Shown one piece after another: positions 30,148 through 39,092 of a stretch of 64,000 bases of DNA. Positions within the stretch are counted from its first letter, which is position 1; each line of letters begins with the position of its first letter. Source of the stretch: Kineococcus endophyticus (GTDB lineage Bacteria > Actinomycetota > Actinomycetes > Actinomycetales > Kineococcaceae); NCBI RefSeq assembly GCF_040796495.1, contig NZ_JBFNQN010000012.1, forward strand, positions 62,001 to 126,000, in the 5' to 3' direction. A model generated the notes under the pieces. That model saw only the letters and a list, made by a program, of their open reading frames with translations. It did no database searches and was not told the origin of the DNA. Both the position numbers and the translations under genes were made by a program.

Positions 30148-30498
30148 GTGCTGGCTGCGGAGCACCGCCTTCGCCACCGGGACGACTTCACGGTCGCCTT
30201 CCGGCAAGGTCGGCGTGCGGGCACGCGTCGCCTGGTCCTGCACTGGGCGACGACCGACCGAGCCCACCCCACCCGGGTGGGCTTCGTCGTGTCCAAGGCC
30301 GTCGGGGGTTCGGTGCAGCGCCACCGGACCCAGCGCCGGCTCCGGCACCTGGCGGCGGACCGCCTGGCGGTCCTGCCGGCCGTGGGCGGTCTGCTGGTCG
30401 TCCGTGCCCTCCCCGGCGCGGCCGAGGCCAGCTCGGCGGACCTGGCCGTCGACGTCGACCGCGGGCTGAAGCGCTTGGGGTTGGCCCCCGGTGACTGA
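30148..30498 (+). CDS. rnpA: Ribonuclease P protein component
   Basis: A 116-residue basic protein cofactor of RNase P, which matures tRNA 5' ends with the M1 RNA. It has [36 protein letters not shown] and [11 protein letters not shown]. The RNR motif of other bacteria reads R-H-R here, which is normal in actinobacteria as I recall the mycobacterial protein. The GTG start is 19 bp after rpmH. The 3' end overlaps yidD by 8 bp. Confidence 0.95.
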   Translation: MLAAEHRLRHRDDFTVAFRQGRRAGTRRLVLHWATTDRAHPTRVGFVVSKAVGGSVQRHRTQRRLRHLAADRLAVLPAVGGLLVVRALPGAAEASSADLAVDVDRGLKRLGLAPGD

Positions 30499-30790
30499 GC
30501 CGACGGGAGACCCGTCGCCCGGGCGTCGGTGGTGGCACCCCCTGCGGTGGCCGGCACTGCTGCTGGTCCTGCTCGTGCGCGCCTACCAACTGCTCGTCTC
30601 TCCCGTGCTCGGGCCGACGTGCCGCTTCTACCCCTCGTGCTCCGCGTACGCCGTCGAGGCGCTGCGGACCCGAGGTGCCGTCGTCGGAACCTGGTTGACC
30701 GTCCGGCGACTCCTCCGCTGCCACCCGTGGAACCCTGGTGGGGTGGACCCCGTTCCGCCGAAGGGGCACTCCCGGGTGCCAGCGCCCTGA
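30491..30790 (+). CDS. yidD: Membrane insertion efficiency factor YidD
   Basis: A 99-residue Yid[21 protein letters not shown] with [15 protein letters not shown] is the family signature, including the conserved Cys of TCRFYPSCS, and [17 protein letters not shown] closes the domain. It assists Sec/YidC-dependent insertion at the inner leaflet through an amphipathic N-terminal helix. The GTG start lies within the end of rnpA, so the two are translationally coupled. yidC follows 45 bp later. Confidence 0.95.
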   Translation: MTEPTGDPSPGRRWWHPLRWPALLLVLLVRAYQLLVSPVLGPTCRFYPSCSAYAVEALRTRGAVVGTWLTVRRLLRCHPWNPGGVDPVPPKGHSRVPAP

Positions 30791-30835
30791 GGTCAGCCCT
30801 GTGAGCCCGACCCCTGTGAGAGGACGAACCGCCCC

Positions 30836-31849
30836 ATGATCGAGTTCTTCTACGACCTTCTCCATCCCATCCAGTGGGTGGTCGCGTGGATCATGGTGCG
30901 CTTCCACGACCTCTTCACCGCGATCGGGTTCGACCCGGCCGGCGGGGCCGCCTGGTCGCTGTCGATCGTCGGCCTCGTGGTCGTCATCCGCATCCTGCTC
31001 ATCCCGCTCTTCGTCAAGCAGATCAAGGCGATGCGCGGGATGCAGGTCATCCAGCCCGAGATGCGGAAGATCCAGCAGAAGTACAAGGGCAAGAACGATC
31101 CCGCCTCCCGCCAGGCCATGCAGCAGGAGATGATGGCGCTCTACCGGTCGTCGGGGACGAACCCGATGGCCAGCTGCCTGCCGATCCTCCTGCAGTCCCC
31201 GATCTTCCTCGCGCTGTTCCACACGCTGAACGGCATCGCGCAGGAGAAGACGGTCGGCCCGCTGAACGAGGAGCTCGTCAAGCAGGCCGACCAGGCCACG
31301 ATCTTCGGGGCCCAGCTCTCCGACGTCTTCATGAAGTCGTGGGGTGACGGCAACTGGAACGCCATCGTCCTCACCGCCGTGATGATCGTCCTGATGTCGG
31401 CGTCGCAGTTCATCACGCAGAAGCAGCTGATGGCGAAGAACACCTCGTCGGCGTCGATGGAGGGCAACCCCTTCGCTCAGCAGCAGAAGCTGATGCTCTA
31501 CATCCTGCCGATCATCTTCGCCGTCTCCGGCGTCAACTTCCCGATCGGTGTCCTCCTCTACTGGCTCACCACCAACGTGTGGTCCATGGGCCAGCAGTTC
31601 TTCGTCATCCGCCGCATGCCCAACCCCGGGTCGCTGGCGGAGAAGGAGCTGGAGGAGCGCAAGGCCCGTCGCGCAGCCCGTCGTGGTGTCGTGCTCACCA
31701 AGGAGGGCGCCCCCGAGGCCGCCACCAGTGCGGAGCACACCACCCCGGCCACGCCGGTGCGGCGTCAGCGCCAGCAGCCCAAGCGGGGCAACAGCCGCCA
31801 GCAGCGCCGGCCCGGAGGCTCGCGGTCGAGCCAGGGCCCCAACCGCTGA
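30836..31849 (+). CDS. yidC: Membrane protein insertase YidC
   Basis: A 337-residue YidC/Oxa1-type insertase with five membrane segments. The second, WSLSIVGLVVVIRILLIPLF, carries the conserved Arg of the hydrophilic groove. A cytoplasmic helical hairpin follows (MQVIQPEMRKIQQKYKG and QQEMMALYRSSGTNPMASCL). There is no large periplasmic P1 domain, as in Gram-positives. The basic C-terminal tail (RQRQQPKRGNSRQQRRPGG) probably contacts the ribosome. ATG start with GAGAGGA upstream. Confidence 0.97.
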   Translation: MIEFFYDLLHPIQWVVAWIMVRFHDLFTAIGFDPAGGAAWSLSIVGLVVVIRILLIPLFVKQIKAMRGMQVIQPEMRKIQQKYKGKNDPASRQAMQQEMMALYRSSGTNPMASCLPILLQSPIFLALFHTLNGIAQEKTVGPLNEELVKQADQATIFGAQLSDVFMKSWGDGNWNAIVLTAVMIVLMSASQFITQKQLMAKNTSSASMEGNPFAQQQKLMLYILPIIFAVSGVNFPIGVLLYWLTTNVWSMGQQFFVIRRMPNPGSLAEKELEERKARRAARRGVVLTKEGAPEAATSAEHTTPATPVRRQRQQPKRGNSRQQRRPGGSRSSQGPNR

Positions 31850-31898
31850 CGACCCGCCCGACAGACCAGCTCCACTGCCACACCAGCCAGGAGGACGT

Positions 31899-32498
31899 GT
31901 GAACGACACGACGGACGCGGTCGAGGAGACCTCGGTGGACCAGACCGAGGATGCTGCCGCGACGGCGACCGAGGAGCCCCGCCGCAAGGGGTCGACGAAG
32001 TCGCGACTCGAGGAGGAGGGCGACATCGCCGCCGACTACCTCGAGGAGCTTCTCGACATCGTCGACCTCGACGGGGACATCGACATCGACATCGAGAACG
32101 GCCGCGCTTCGGTGGCGGTCGTGGCCGACGAGGCGGGCACACCCGCTCTGTCGCGGCTCGTCGGCTCCGACGGCGAGGTGCTCGAGGCCCTGCAGGAACT
32201 GACCCGGCTCGCAGTGCAGGCGCAGACGGGCGACCGGACGCGGCTCATGCTCGACGTCGCCGGCCACCGCTCCACCAAGCGCACCTCGCTCGTCCGGCTG
32301 GCCCACGAGGTCGTCGCTCGGGTGCAGTCCTCCGGTGCGGCGGAGCGGCTCGAGCCGATGTCCGCCTTCGAGCGCAAGGTCGTCCACGACGCCGTCGCGG
32401 CGAAGGGCCTCGTCAGCGAGTCCGAGGGCGAGGAACCGCGTCGCCGCGTCGTCGTCCTGCCCACGCCGACCGGAGATCCACAGAGCAGCGACGCGTGA
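31899..32498 (+). CDS. jag: Jag/KhpB R3H-KH RNA-binding protein
   Basis: A 199-residue protein with an acidic N-terminal tail, then KH-like (DIVDLDGDIDIDIENGRASV, LVGSDGEVLEALQELTRLA) and R3H (RLAHEVVARVQSSGAAERLEPM, FERKVVHDAVA) domains. It lacks the Jag-N domain of Firmicutes, as usual in actinobacteria. It binds RNA and is linked elsewhere to cell elongation and KhpA. GTG 31899 follows CAGGAGGAC. The frame upstream is open but lies in yidC sequence. Confidence 0.93.
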   Translation: MNDTTDAVEETSVDQTEDAAATATEEPRRKGSTKSRLEEEGDIAADYLEELLDIVDLDGDIDIDIENGRASVAVVADEAGTPALSRLVGSDGEVLEALQELTRLAVQAQTGDRTRLMLDVAGHRSTKRTSLVRLAHEVVARVQSSGAAERLEPMSAFERKVVHDAVAAKGLVSESEGEEPRRRVVVLPTPTGDPQSSDA

Positions 32499-32533
32499 TC
32501 TGACCGGGCTCCGTCGGCCGATAGGGTGACGGG

Positions 32534-33307
32534 GTGTCGGATGATCTGCCTGAGGGCGGTGGTGTTCCACGTGGAACACCACCGCCCTCCGTCGTTCCCG
32601 GGGTCGTTGACGAGACCCTCCGCCCCGAGATCGAGCGCGTCTTCGGTGACCGCGTCGAGCGTGCAGCGGCCTACCGCGACCTGCTCGCCACGGCAGGCGT
32701 CGAACGCGGTCTCATCGGGCCGCGAGAGGTCCCCCGGCTGTGGGACCGGCACCTCCTGAACTGTGCCTACCTCGGTGACGTCGTCGAGGACGGAGCCTCC
32801 GTCCTCGACATCGGCTCCGGTGCCGGGCTCCCAGGGATCCCGTTGGCGCTTGCGAGGCCGGACGTCCAGGTACGACTCGTCGAGCCCCTCGAGCGGCGGT
32901 ACACCTTCCTGCGCGAGGCCATCGCCGAGCTGGACCTGCGTGATCAGATCGCCGTGGCCCGCGGCCGTGCGGAGGACGTGCGCGGAGAGTTCTCGGCGTC
33001 CGTCGTGACGGCCCGGGCGGTCGCGCCGTTGGCGACGCTGTACGGCTGGGCCCTCCCGCTCGTCGTCACCGGTGGACACCTCGTCGCCATCAAGGGACGG
33101 AGCGCTGCTGACGAGATCGCGGCGGCAGCCGACGTGCTCCGGCAGATGGGCATCACCGCCGAACCGGAGGTGCTGCGGGTGGGTCCGGACGCGGAGAGCG
33201 GCACGACGGTGGTCCGGGTGGCTCGGGGCCACGGCCCTCTCCGCCAGACGACAACCGCAGCAGCAACGGCACCGAAGCGTCGCGGTCCTCGAGGGCAGCG
33301 ACGGTGA
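32534..33307 (+). CDS. rsmG: 16S rRNA G527 methyltransferase RsmG
   Basis: A 257-residue GidB/RsmG, which N7-methylates G527 of 16S rRNA with SAM. VPRLWDRHLLNCAYLGDVV and VLDIGSGAGLPGIPLALARP form the SAM site; RAVAPLATLYGWALPLV and GGHLVAIKGRSA follow. TAGGGT (32522-32527) is 6 nt before the GTG, so the message is probably leaderless. Codons 10-15 (G-V-P-R-G-T) form the parS site at 32563-32578. A basic tail KRRGPRGQRR ends the protein. The stop overlaps a possible upstream parA start. Confidence 0.96.
   Translation: MSDDLPEGGGVPRGTPPPSVVPGVVDETLRPEIERVFGDRVERAAAYRDLLATAGVERGLIGPREVPRLWDRHLLNCAYLGDVVEDGASVLDIGSGAGLPGIPLALARPDVQVRLVEPLERRYTFLREAIAELDLRDQIAVARGRAEDVRGEFSASVVTARAVAPLATLYGWALPLVVTGGHLVAIKGRSAADEIAAAADVLRQMGITAEPEVLRVGPDAESGTTVVRVARGHGPLRQTTTAAATAPKRRGPRGQRR
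32563..32578. other. parS site inside rsmG
   Basis: TGTTCCACGTGGAACA, a perfect 16-bp palindrome extended by flanking GG/CC (GGTGTTCCACGTGGAACACC is 20 bp perfect). It falls in the first 15 codons of rsmG and is read as V-P-R-G-T. It is the parS copy nearest parA on its left. Confidence 0.88.
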
Positions 33308-33327
33308 ACCACGGGAAGGATCAGCGC

Positions 33328-34674
33328 GTGAGTCAGCTCGGTTGGTTCGGGCGAACGGCGGCAGCGACAGCGCACGGCGGGCTCGGCTGGTTCCCTGCTC
33401 ACGCGCTGGTCGATGTTCCACGTGAAACGCCGGTCGATGAGTCGTCAGCGGAGGTCGTCGAGAGTGCCCCCGTTTCACGTGAAACGGACGACCTGCTGGA
33501 ATCGAGCCCCGAGGCGTCGGTTCCACGTGAAACATCTCTGTCCGTCGTGGCCGAACCGGTGACCGAGGCGGCCACCGGGACCGTGGTGGAGGCCGTCGTC
33601 GACGAGACGCTCGCCCCGGTCGTCGACCTCCACCCGACGGCAGCAGACGTTCCGGCCGCCTTCCCCGACGAGGTGACGGACGACGAGGTCCCGCTGCCCG
33701 CTGTTCCACGTGAAACGCCCGCGCCCCGGGCTCCGGAACGCTTCCCGCGACCGACCGAGACGCGCATCATGACGATCGCCAACCAGAAGGGTGGCGTCGG
33801 GAAGACGACGACGGCGGTCAACTTGGCCTCGGCGTTGTCTGCTGCCGGCCTCAAGGTGCTCGTCCTCGACCTGGACCCGCAGGGCAACGCGTCGACCGCT
33901 CTGGGCATCGACCACCACGCCGGTGTGCCCGGGATGTACGAGGTGCTCGTCGAGGGCAAGCCGTTGCAGGACGTCGTGCAGAAGTGCGACGAGGCGCCGG
34001 ACCTCTGGTGCGCTCCCGCCACGGTCGACCTGGCCGGTGCCGAGATCGAGCTCGTCTCGATGGTGGCTCGCGAGTCTCGGCTGCAGCGTGCGGTGGCGAA
34101 GTACTTCAAGGGTCTGCAGCAGGCAGGTGAGCGTCGGGTCGACTACGTCCTCATCGACTGCCCCCCGAGCCTCGGGCTGCTGACCATCAACGCCTTCGTG
34201 GCCGCGCCTGAGGTGCTCATCCCCATCCAGTGCGAGTACTACGCGTTGGAGGGGTTGAGCCAGCTGCTGTCCAACATCGAGCTGATCCAGGAACACCTCA
34301 ACCCGGACCTCGCCGTCACGACGATCCTGCTCACCATGTACGACGGTCGGACCCGCCTCGCCGCGCAGGTCGTGGAGGAGGTGCGTCACCACTTCGGGGA
34401 GCAGGTCCTGCGCTCGCTCGTGCCGCGGTCCGTGCGCATCTCGGAGGCGCCCAGCCACGGGCAGACGGTCATGGCGTACGACCCGCTCTCCTCGGGTGCC
34501 CTGGCCTACCTCGAGGCGGCGCGCGAAATGGCTCAGCGTGGCGTGCAGGAGACGCCCACCCCTGCGGGGGATGCTGGCGTGGGTTCGGCCCCGGCGGTGG
34601 CTGACCCGTGGGCACGGTGGACGGACGGACTGGTGACGCGGCGCGGGTTCGCGTCGAAGGAGGGTGGAGCGTGA
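33328..34674 (+). CDS. parA: Chromosome partitioning ATPase ParA
   Basis: A 448-residue ParA/Soj with a non-conserved N-terminal extension of about 145 residues and then a complete deviant-Walker ATPase: [46 protein letters not shown]. It drives origin segregation along ParB-parS. The extension contains four V-P/S-R-E-T motifs, each encoded by a parS palindrome (33414, 33471, 33519, 33702). GTG 33328 was chosen because GGGAAGGA lies 7 nt before it; GTG 33304, overlapping the rsmG stop, would add eight residues. The stop overlaps the parB start (GTGA). Confidence 0.96.
   Translation: MSQLGWFGRTAAATAHGGLGWFPAHALVDVPRETPVDESSAEVVESAPVSRETDDLLESSPEASVPRETSLSVVAEPVTEAATGTVVEAVVDETLAPVVDLHPTAADVPAAFPDEVTDDEVPLPAVPRETPAPRAPERFPRPTETRIMTIANQKGGVGKTTTAVNLASALSAAGLKVLVLDLDPQGNASTALGIDHHAGVPGMYEVLVEGKPLQDVVQKCDEAPDLWCAPATVDLAGAEIELVSMVARESRLQRAVAKYFKGLQQAGERRVDYVLIDCPPSLGLLTINAFVAAPEVLIPIQCEYYALEGLSQLLSNIELIQEHLNPDLAVTTILLTMYDGRTRLAAQVVEEVRHHFGEQVLRSLVPRSVRISEAPSHGQTVMAYDPLSSGALAYLEAAREMAQRGVQETPTPAGDAGVGSAPAVADPWARWTDGLVTRRGFASKEGGA
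33414..33429. other. parS site 1 in parA
   Basis: TGTTCCACGTGAAACG, one of four ParB boxes in the parA 5' coding region, read in frame as V-P-R-E-T. Confidence 0.88.
33471..33486. other. parS site 2 in parA
   Basis: CGTTTCACGTGAAACG, a perfect 16-bp palindrome and the closest match to the classical parS core GTTTCACGTGAAAC. Read in frame as V-S-R-E-T. Confidence 0.92.
33519..33534. other. parS site 3 in parA
   Basis: GGTTCCACGTGAAACA; the core GTTCCACGTGAAAC carries the C variant in the left arm. Read in frame as V-P-R-E-T. It starts 48 bp after the start of site 2. Confidence 0.85.
33702..33717. other. parS site 4 in parA
   Basis: TGTTCCACGTGAAACG, identical to site 1 over 16 bp. Read in frame as V-P-R-E-T, just before the conserved ATPase domain begins. 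Confidence 0.88.
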
Positions 34675-35834
34675 GCGACAAGCGACGTGGTCTCGGGCGT
34701 GGTCTCGGGGCCCTGATCCCCAGCGGGGGCACGACGACCCAAGCCCGTCCGGGGACGGCAACGCCATCGCTGCCGCCGGCCATGCGCCCCGCAGGCCGAC
34801 CGGTCGACGTCTTCTTCGACCAGCGGCCGACTCCCGCGCCGGAGCCCGCTGACGACACCCGCGACGAGGACACGTCGTTTCACGTGGAACGCGTGGGTGA
34901 CCTCGCGGTCGTCACGACGGAGGACGCGCAGCAGACACCCGACGCGACCGAGGACGAGACCGTCCCCCCGGCCGACGCTGCGCAGGACGCGGCAGCGGCG
35001 GCGGAGCAGGACGGTCTGGTCGAGGTCCCGGGCGCCCGCTTCGCGGAGGTCCCGGTCGCGGCCATCACGCCGAACCCGCGTCAGCCCCGCACAGTCTTCG
35101 ACGAGGACGACCTCGCCGAGCTCGTGCACTCGATCCGTGAGATCGGTGTCCTCCAGCCCATCGTCGTGCGTCCCGTTGCGGCGGCTGACGACGGCTCGCC
35201 CCGCTACGAACTCGTCATGGGTGAGCGGCGCTGGCGCGCGACGACGGAGGCCGGCTTCGACACGATCCCCGCGATCGTCCGCGACACCGCTGACGACGAC
35301 CTGCTGCGGGACGCGCTGCTGGAGAACCTGCACCGCAGCCAGCTGAACCCGCTCGAGGAGGCGGCCGCCTACCAGCAGCTCCTCGAGGACTTCGGCTGCA
35401 CGCACGAGGACCTGGCCTCGCGCATCGGCCGCTCGCGTCCGCAGATCAGCAACACGCTGCGGCTCATGAAGCTGCCGCCGCTGGTGCAGCGGCGGGTCGC
35501 CGCGGGCGTGATCAGCGCCGGGCACGCGCGCGCACTGCTGTCGCTCGAGGACGGCGCGGCGATGGAGCGGCTCGCGCAGCGCGTCGTCGCCGAGGGTCTG
35601 TCCGTCCGGGCGGTCGAGGAGATGATCGCCCTCGGTGACGCGGACACCGCCCCGCGCCGGCGCAACCCCTCTGAGCCGCAGCCGGAGCTCGACAACCGTG
35701 CGACGCTGCTCGCCGACCGCCTGGACACCCGCGTGAAGATCAGCATGGGCCGCACGCGGGGTCGTCTGACGGTGGACTTCGCGGGGGTCGAGGACCTCGA
35801 CCGCATCCTCCGGCTGCTCGGCAGCCAGAACTGA
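34671..35834 (+). CDS. parB: Chromosome partitioning protein ParB
   Basis: A 387-residue ParB/Spo0J CTPase clamp. The N-terminal [15 protein letters not shown] is the ParA-stimulating segment. A long acidic linker (about residues 25-120) precedes the conserved domain: [33 protein letters not shown] (the CTP-site GERR motif) and [20 protein letters not shown]. The helix-turn-helix [21 protein letters not shown] binds parS, and the C-terminal dimer domain ends [12 protein letters not shown]. The GTG start overlaps the parA stop. The linker contains a parS site, read as F-H-V-E-R. Confidence 0.97.
   Translation: MSDKRRGLGRGLGALIPSGGTTTQARPGTATPSLPPAMRPAGRPVDVFFDQRPTPAPEPADDTRDEDTSFHVERVGDLAVVTTEDAQQTPDATEDETVPPADAAQDAAAAAEQDGLVEVPGARFAEVPVAAITPNPRQPRTVFDEDDLAELVHSIREIGVLQPIVVRPVAAADDGSPRYELVMGERRWRATTEAGFDTIPAIVRDTADDDLLRDALLENLHRSQLNPLEEAAAYQQLLEDFGCTHEDLASRIGRSRPQISNTLRLMKLPPLVQRRVAAGVISAGHARALLSLEDGAAMERLAQRVVAEGLSVRAVEEMIALGDADTAPRRRNPSEPQPELDNRATLLADRLDTRVKISMGRTRGRLTVDFAGVEDLDRILRLLGSQN
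34876..34891. other. parS site inside parB
   Basis: CGTTTCACGTGGAACG lies in the acidic-linker codons of parB and is read in another frame phase than the parA copies, as S-F-H-V-E-R. Confidence 0.85.
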
Positions 35835-35838
35835 CGCG

Positions 35839-36810
35839 TCAGTGCGGGCGTGACGGCAGCGCGGACTCGACGATCCCCCGGTAGAGGGCGTCGAGTCCGT
35901 GCCCCGCGGCCTCTGCGGCCTGGGGCAGCAGTGACGTCTCCGTCATCCCCGGAGCGGCGTTCGCCTCGAGGAAGACCGGCTCGCCCGCGTCGGTGACGAT
36001 GAGGTCGACGCGGGAGAGGTGCCGCAGACCCAGCGCCTCGTGCGCCGTGCGGGCGGCGTCGGCCACCCGCACGGCGACGTCCTCCGGCAGGCGGGCCGGG
36101 ACGAAGAACTCCGTCGCCCCGGCCGTGTACCGGGCCGCGTAGTCGTACGAGCCGCCGTCCGCGACGATCTCCACCGCGGGCAGGACGAGCACCTGTCCGG
36201 CGGTCTCGACGACGGAGACGGCCACCTCCGTCCCCGGGACGTGCTCCTGCACGACGGCCGTGTCGCCGTAGGCGAAGGCGTCCACCACGGCGCGGGCGAG
36301 GTCGCGGACGTCGCCCACGACGGCCACGCCGAGGGCCGAGCCGCCCCGGCTGGGCTTCACGACGAGCGGGAACCCCGCCCAGTCCGCCGCCGCGGCCAGG
36401 ACGGGTTGGGCGCCCAGGTCGCGGAAGGTGGCCTGCGGCAGCGCGATCGAGGCGGGCACCCGCAGGCCCGCCGCGGCGGCGACCGACTGGGCGATCGGCT
36501 TGTCCCACGCCAACCGGCACGCAGCCGCCCGCGACCCGACGAAGGGCAGCGACAGCAGCTCCAGGACGTCGCGCAGGGCGCCGTCCTCACCGATCGCGCC
36601 GTGCAGCACGGGCCAGACGACGTCGGGGCGGTCCGCGGCGAGCCGCGGCAGCAGCTGGGCGTCGGCGTCGAGCACCGTCACCTCGCACCCGGCCTCGCGC
36701 AGCGCCTCGGCGACGCGCCGTCCGGACCGCAGCGACACGTCCCGCTCGTGGGACAGGCCACCGGCCAGGACGGTCACGCGCGGATCGCGGACCCCTGCGT
36801 CGGCGCTCAC
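35839..36810 (-). CDS. D-Ala-D-Ala ligase-like ATP-grasp protein
   Basis: A 323-residue ATP-grasp ligase of the Ddl family. VTVLAGGLSHERDVSLRSGR is the Ddl N-terminus, and VWPVLHGAIGEDGALRDVLE the HGxxGEDG loop. The ATP site is FPLVVKPSRGGSALGVAVV; FLEANAAPGMTETSLLPQAA carries the Mg-binding Glu and Asn. Two positions differ from standard Ddl: GEDG-x-x-R for Q and N-A-A-P-G for N-T-x-P-G. It may therefore act on another amino-acid pair or be a second Ddl. GTG start, overlapping the aminotransferase stop (GTGA). Confidence 0.85.
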   Translation of the reverse strand: MSADAGVRDPRVTVLAGGLSHERDVSLRSGRRVAEALREAGCEVTVLDADAQLLPRLAADRPDVVWPVLHGAIGEDGALRDVLELLSLPFVGSRAAACRLAWDKPIAQSVAAAAGLRVPASIALPQATFRDLGAQPVLAAAADWAGFPLVVKPSRGGSALGVAVVGDVRDLARAVVDAFAYGDTAVVQEHVPGTEVAVSVVETAGQVLVLPAVEIVADGGSYDYAARYTAGATEFFVPARLPEDVAVRVADAARTAHEALGLRHLSRVDLIVTDAGEPVFLEANAAPGMTETSLLPQAAEAAGHGLDALYRGIVESALPSRPH

Positions 36811-38204
36811 GCGAGCTCCGGCCCGGGGTTGACCACGCCCTGGTCCCGGTGGGGGTGCCGGTCGCCGGGAGAGCCGAACAGCTGCTGGACCTCGAGCTCG
36901 TCGTGGACCACGCTCGCCAGCCGGCGCACGCCCTCGGCGATGCGCTCCGCAGTGGGGAAGCAGTACGACAGCCGGAGCGAGTGCCCGCCCGTGCCGTCGG
37001 CGTAGAACGCGCCACCGGGGACGTAGGCGACCCTGCCGGTCACCGCGCGCGGCAGCATGGCCTTGGCGTCCAGTCCGCCCGGCAGCGTCAGCCACACGTA
37101 GAACCCCCCTGCCGGGCGGGTCCACGTCGCCTGCGGCAGGTGGGCCTCCAGGGCCGCCAGCAGCGCGTCCCGTCGTTCGCGGTACAGCTCGCGGAACACC
37201 TTGACCTGGCCCTTCCAGTCGTAGGTCGCGAGGTACTCCGCGATCGCGAACTGCCCGAACGACGTCGGGCAGAGGATGGCGGACTCCGAGGCGAGGACGA
37301 GCTTCTCCCGGACGGCGTGCGGGGCCACGGCCCAGCCGACCCGGTACCCGGGGGCGAACGTCTTGGAGAAGCTGCCGAGGTGGACGACGTGCTCGGCGTC
37401 CATCGACCGCAGCGCAGGCAGCGGGTCCCCGTCGAAGCCGAGCAGCGCGTACGGGTCGTCCTCCAGGACGAGCAGGTCGTGGCGGCGGGCGATGTCGAGG
37501 ACGGCGCGGCGTCGTTCCAGGGACAGCGTCACGCCGGCCGGGTTGTGGTGGTTGGGCACGGTGTAGAGGAACTTCACGCGCCGACCCTGGGACCGGAGCC
37601 GGACGAGGGCCTCCTCCAGCGCTGCGGGCTGCAGGCCGTCGTGGTCCAGGGGCACGTGCTCGACCTGGGCCTGGTAGCTGCGGAAGACGCCCAGCGCCCC
37701 GACGTAGCTGGGCGCCTCGGCCAGGACCACGTCCCCCGGGTCGAGGAAGATGCGCGACACGAGGTCGAGGGCCTGCTGCGACCCCGTGGTGACGACGACG
37801 TCGTCGGGGTGCGCGGCGATGCCCTGCGGGCGCATGACCTCGACGATCTGCTCGCGCAGCCGTTCCTCGCCCTGGCCGGAGCCGTACTGCAGCGCCTGGG
37901 CCCCCTTCTCGGCCACGATGCGCGCGCTGAGCTCGGCGATGGCGTCGAGCGGGAGGGCAGGCAGGTAGGGCATGCCCCCGGCGAGGGAGACGACCTCGGG
38001 CCGGTTCGCGACGGCGAAGAGGGCGCGGATCTCCGAGGCGGTCATCGACGCGGTGCGCTGGGCGTAGGTGCCCACCCAGCGGTCGAGGCGGCGTCCGCCC
38101 TGACCCGGGACGGAGGCGGAGGAGGCAGCAGCGGCGCCGGCCCGGGCCGCGGCGGACGCGACGGGCGCGTCACCGGGACTCGTGGACGACGGGTGCTGAC
38201 TCAT
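36807..38204 (-). CDS. PLP-dependent aminotransferase (class I, LysN-like)
   Basis: A 465-residue fold-type I aminotransferase related to 2-aminoadipate/aromatic aminotransferases. Motifs: VVSLAGGMPYLPALPLDAI, ALQYGSGQGEERLREQI, VVTTGSQQALDLVSRIFLDP, KFLYTVPNHHNPAGVTLS, LEDDPYALL and LGSFSKTFAPGYRVGW, with the PLP-binding Lys in SFSKTFAPG. It probably makes or degrades a keto/amino-acid pair in the cytoplasm; substrate unknown. An Ala/Ser-rich 40-residue N-terminus is extra. ATG start after GAGGAGG. Co-transcribed with the Ddl-like gene, so a shared amino-acid substrate is plausible. Confidence 0.9.
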   Translation of the reverse strand: MSQHPSSTSPGDAPVASAAARAGAAAASSASVPGQGGRRLDRWVGTYAQRTASMTASEIRALFAVANRPEVVSLAGGMPYLPALPLDAIAELSARIVAEKGAQALQYGSGQGEERLREQIVEVMRPQGIAAHPDDVVVTTGSQQALDLVSRIFLDPGDVVLAEAPSYVGALGVFRSYQAQVEHVPLDHDGLQPAALEEALVRLRSQGRRVKFLYTVPNHHNPAGVTLSLERRRAVLDIARRHDLLVLEDDPYALLGFDGDPLPALRSMDAEHVVHLGSFSKTFAPGYRVGWAVAPHAVREKLVLASESAILCPTSFGQFAIAEYLATYDWKGQVKVFRELYRERRDALLAALEAHLPQATWTRPAGGFYVWLTLPGGLDAKAMLPRAVTGRVAYVPGGAFYADGTGGHSLRLSYCFPTAERIAEGVRRLASVVHDELEVQQLFGSPGDRHPHRDQGVVNPGPELA

Positions 38205-38373
38205 GGCGGCCTCCTCGGGCACGGGCCGATCCCCCGGTGGGATCGTCACTCCGGGTGCGGAGCTCACTCCGAGACTGCCACCTAGACTGGTGCCACCGCA
38301 GCGGCACGGAGTGAAGGCCCTGCACGGACGGGACGCCGGTGGCGTGCCGGGCACGAGACGGGAGGCCGCCCCG

Positions 38374-39036
38374 GTGGGACGACGCATGGCCCCGCTGACG
38401 CTCGACACCGTCGCCGACCTGCCCAAACCCTCCCGGCAGTGCGTGTTCTGGGAGCTCGACGAGACCGCCGCCACGCGCGCGGCCGAGGCGGGGTACCCGG
38501 ACTTCGAGAAGGAGGCGTGGATCTCCACGGTCCTCCTGCAGTGGGGTGCCTGCGGGCGACTCGTCTACGTCGACGACCAGCCGGTGGGGTTCGTCATGTA
38601 CGCGCCGCCGGTCTACGTGCCGCAGCAGAGCCGGTTCCCCACGTCCCCCGTGAGCGGTGACGCCGTCCTGCTGACGACGGGCTGGATCGAACCGGCCTAC
38701 CGCGGCGAGGGACTGGCCCGGATGCTGCTGCAGGGCGCGGCCAAGGACCTCACCCAGCGCGGGGTGAAGGCCGTCGAGGCGTTCGGCGGCGGACCGGCTG
38801 CGGTGGGCGGGGACGGCAGCACCGAGAACGCCCACGACCACGGGGAGCCGTGCGTCCTGCCGGCGCACCTGCTGGAGTCCGTCGGCTTCACCGTCGTCCG
38901 GCCGCACCACCGGTTCCCCCGGCTGCGGCTGGAGCTCAAGACGGCCCTGTCCTGGCGCGAGGACGTGGAGGCCGCCCTCGAACGCATCCTCGGCACCGTC
39001 CGCGTCCCCACGCTCACCGGCGTGGCCCCCGCCTGA
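38374..39036 (+). CDS. GNAT acetyltransferase
   Basis: A 220-residue GNAT. The N-terminal CVFWELDETAATRAAEAGY and KEAWISTVLLQWGACGRLVY are typical of the family found next to the trx-par region in actinobacteria (the Rv3916c-like position). The acetyl-CoA motif is TTGWIEPAYRGEGLARMLLQ (R-G-x-G-L). GTG 38374 was chosen because GGAGG lies 8 nt before it; the frame runs open to 38203. It is divergent from the aminotransferase across a 169-bp gap. Substrate unknown. Confidence 0.87.
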   Translation: MGRRMAPLTLDTVADLPKPSRQCVFWELDETAATRAAEAGYPDFEKEAWISTVLLQWGACGRLVYVDDQPVGFVMYAPPVYVPQQSRFPTSPVSGDAVLLTTGWIEPAYRGEGLARMLLQGAAKDLTQRGVKAVEAFGGGPAAVGGDGSTENAHDHGEPCVLPAHLLESVGFTVVRPHHRFPRLRLELKTALSWREDVEAALERILGTVRVPTLTGVAPA

Positions 39037-39040
39037 CGTG

Positions 39041-39076
39041 CGAGAGGCCGGCACCCAGGCGGGTGCCGGCCTCTCG
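39041..39076. terminator. 16-bp stem bidirectional terminator
   Basis: CGAGAGGCCGGCACCC and GGGTGCCGGCCTCTCG pair perfectly over a 4-base loop, between the convergent acetyltransferase and trxA genes. Confidence 0.88.
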
Positions 39077-39092
39077 TCGTGCGGTGGGTCCG

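Noticed and set aside
30148-30498. RHR in place of RNR in RNase P protein as an unusual change
   Set aside because: As I recall the mycobacterial protein, RHR is normal in actinobacteria.
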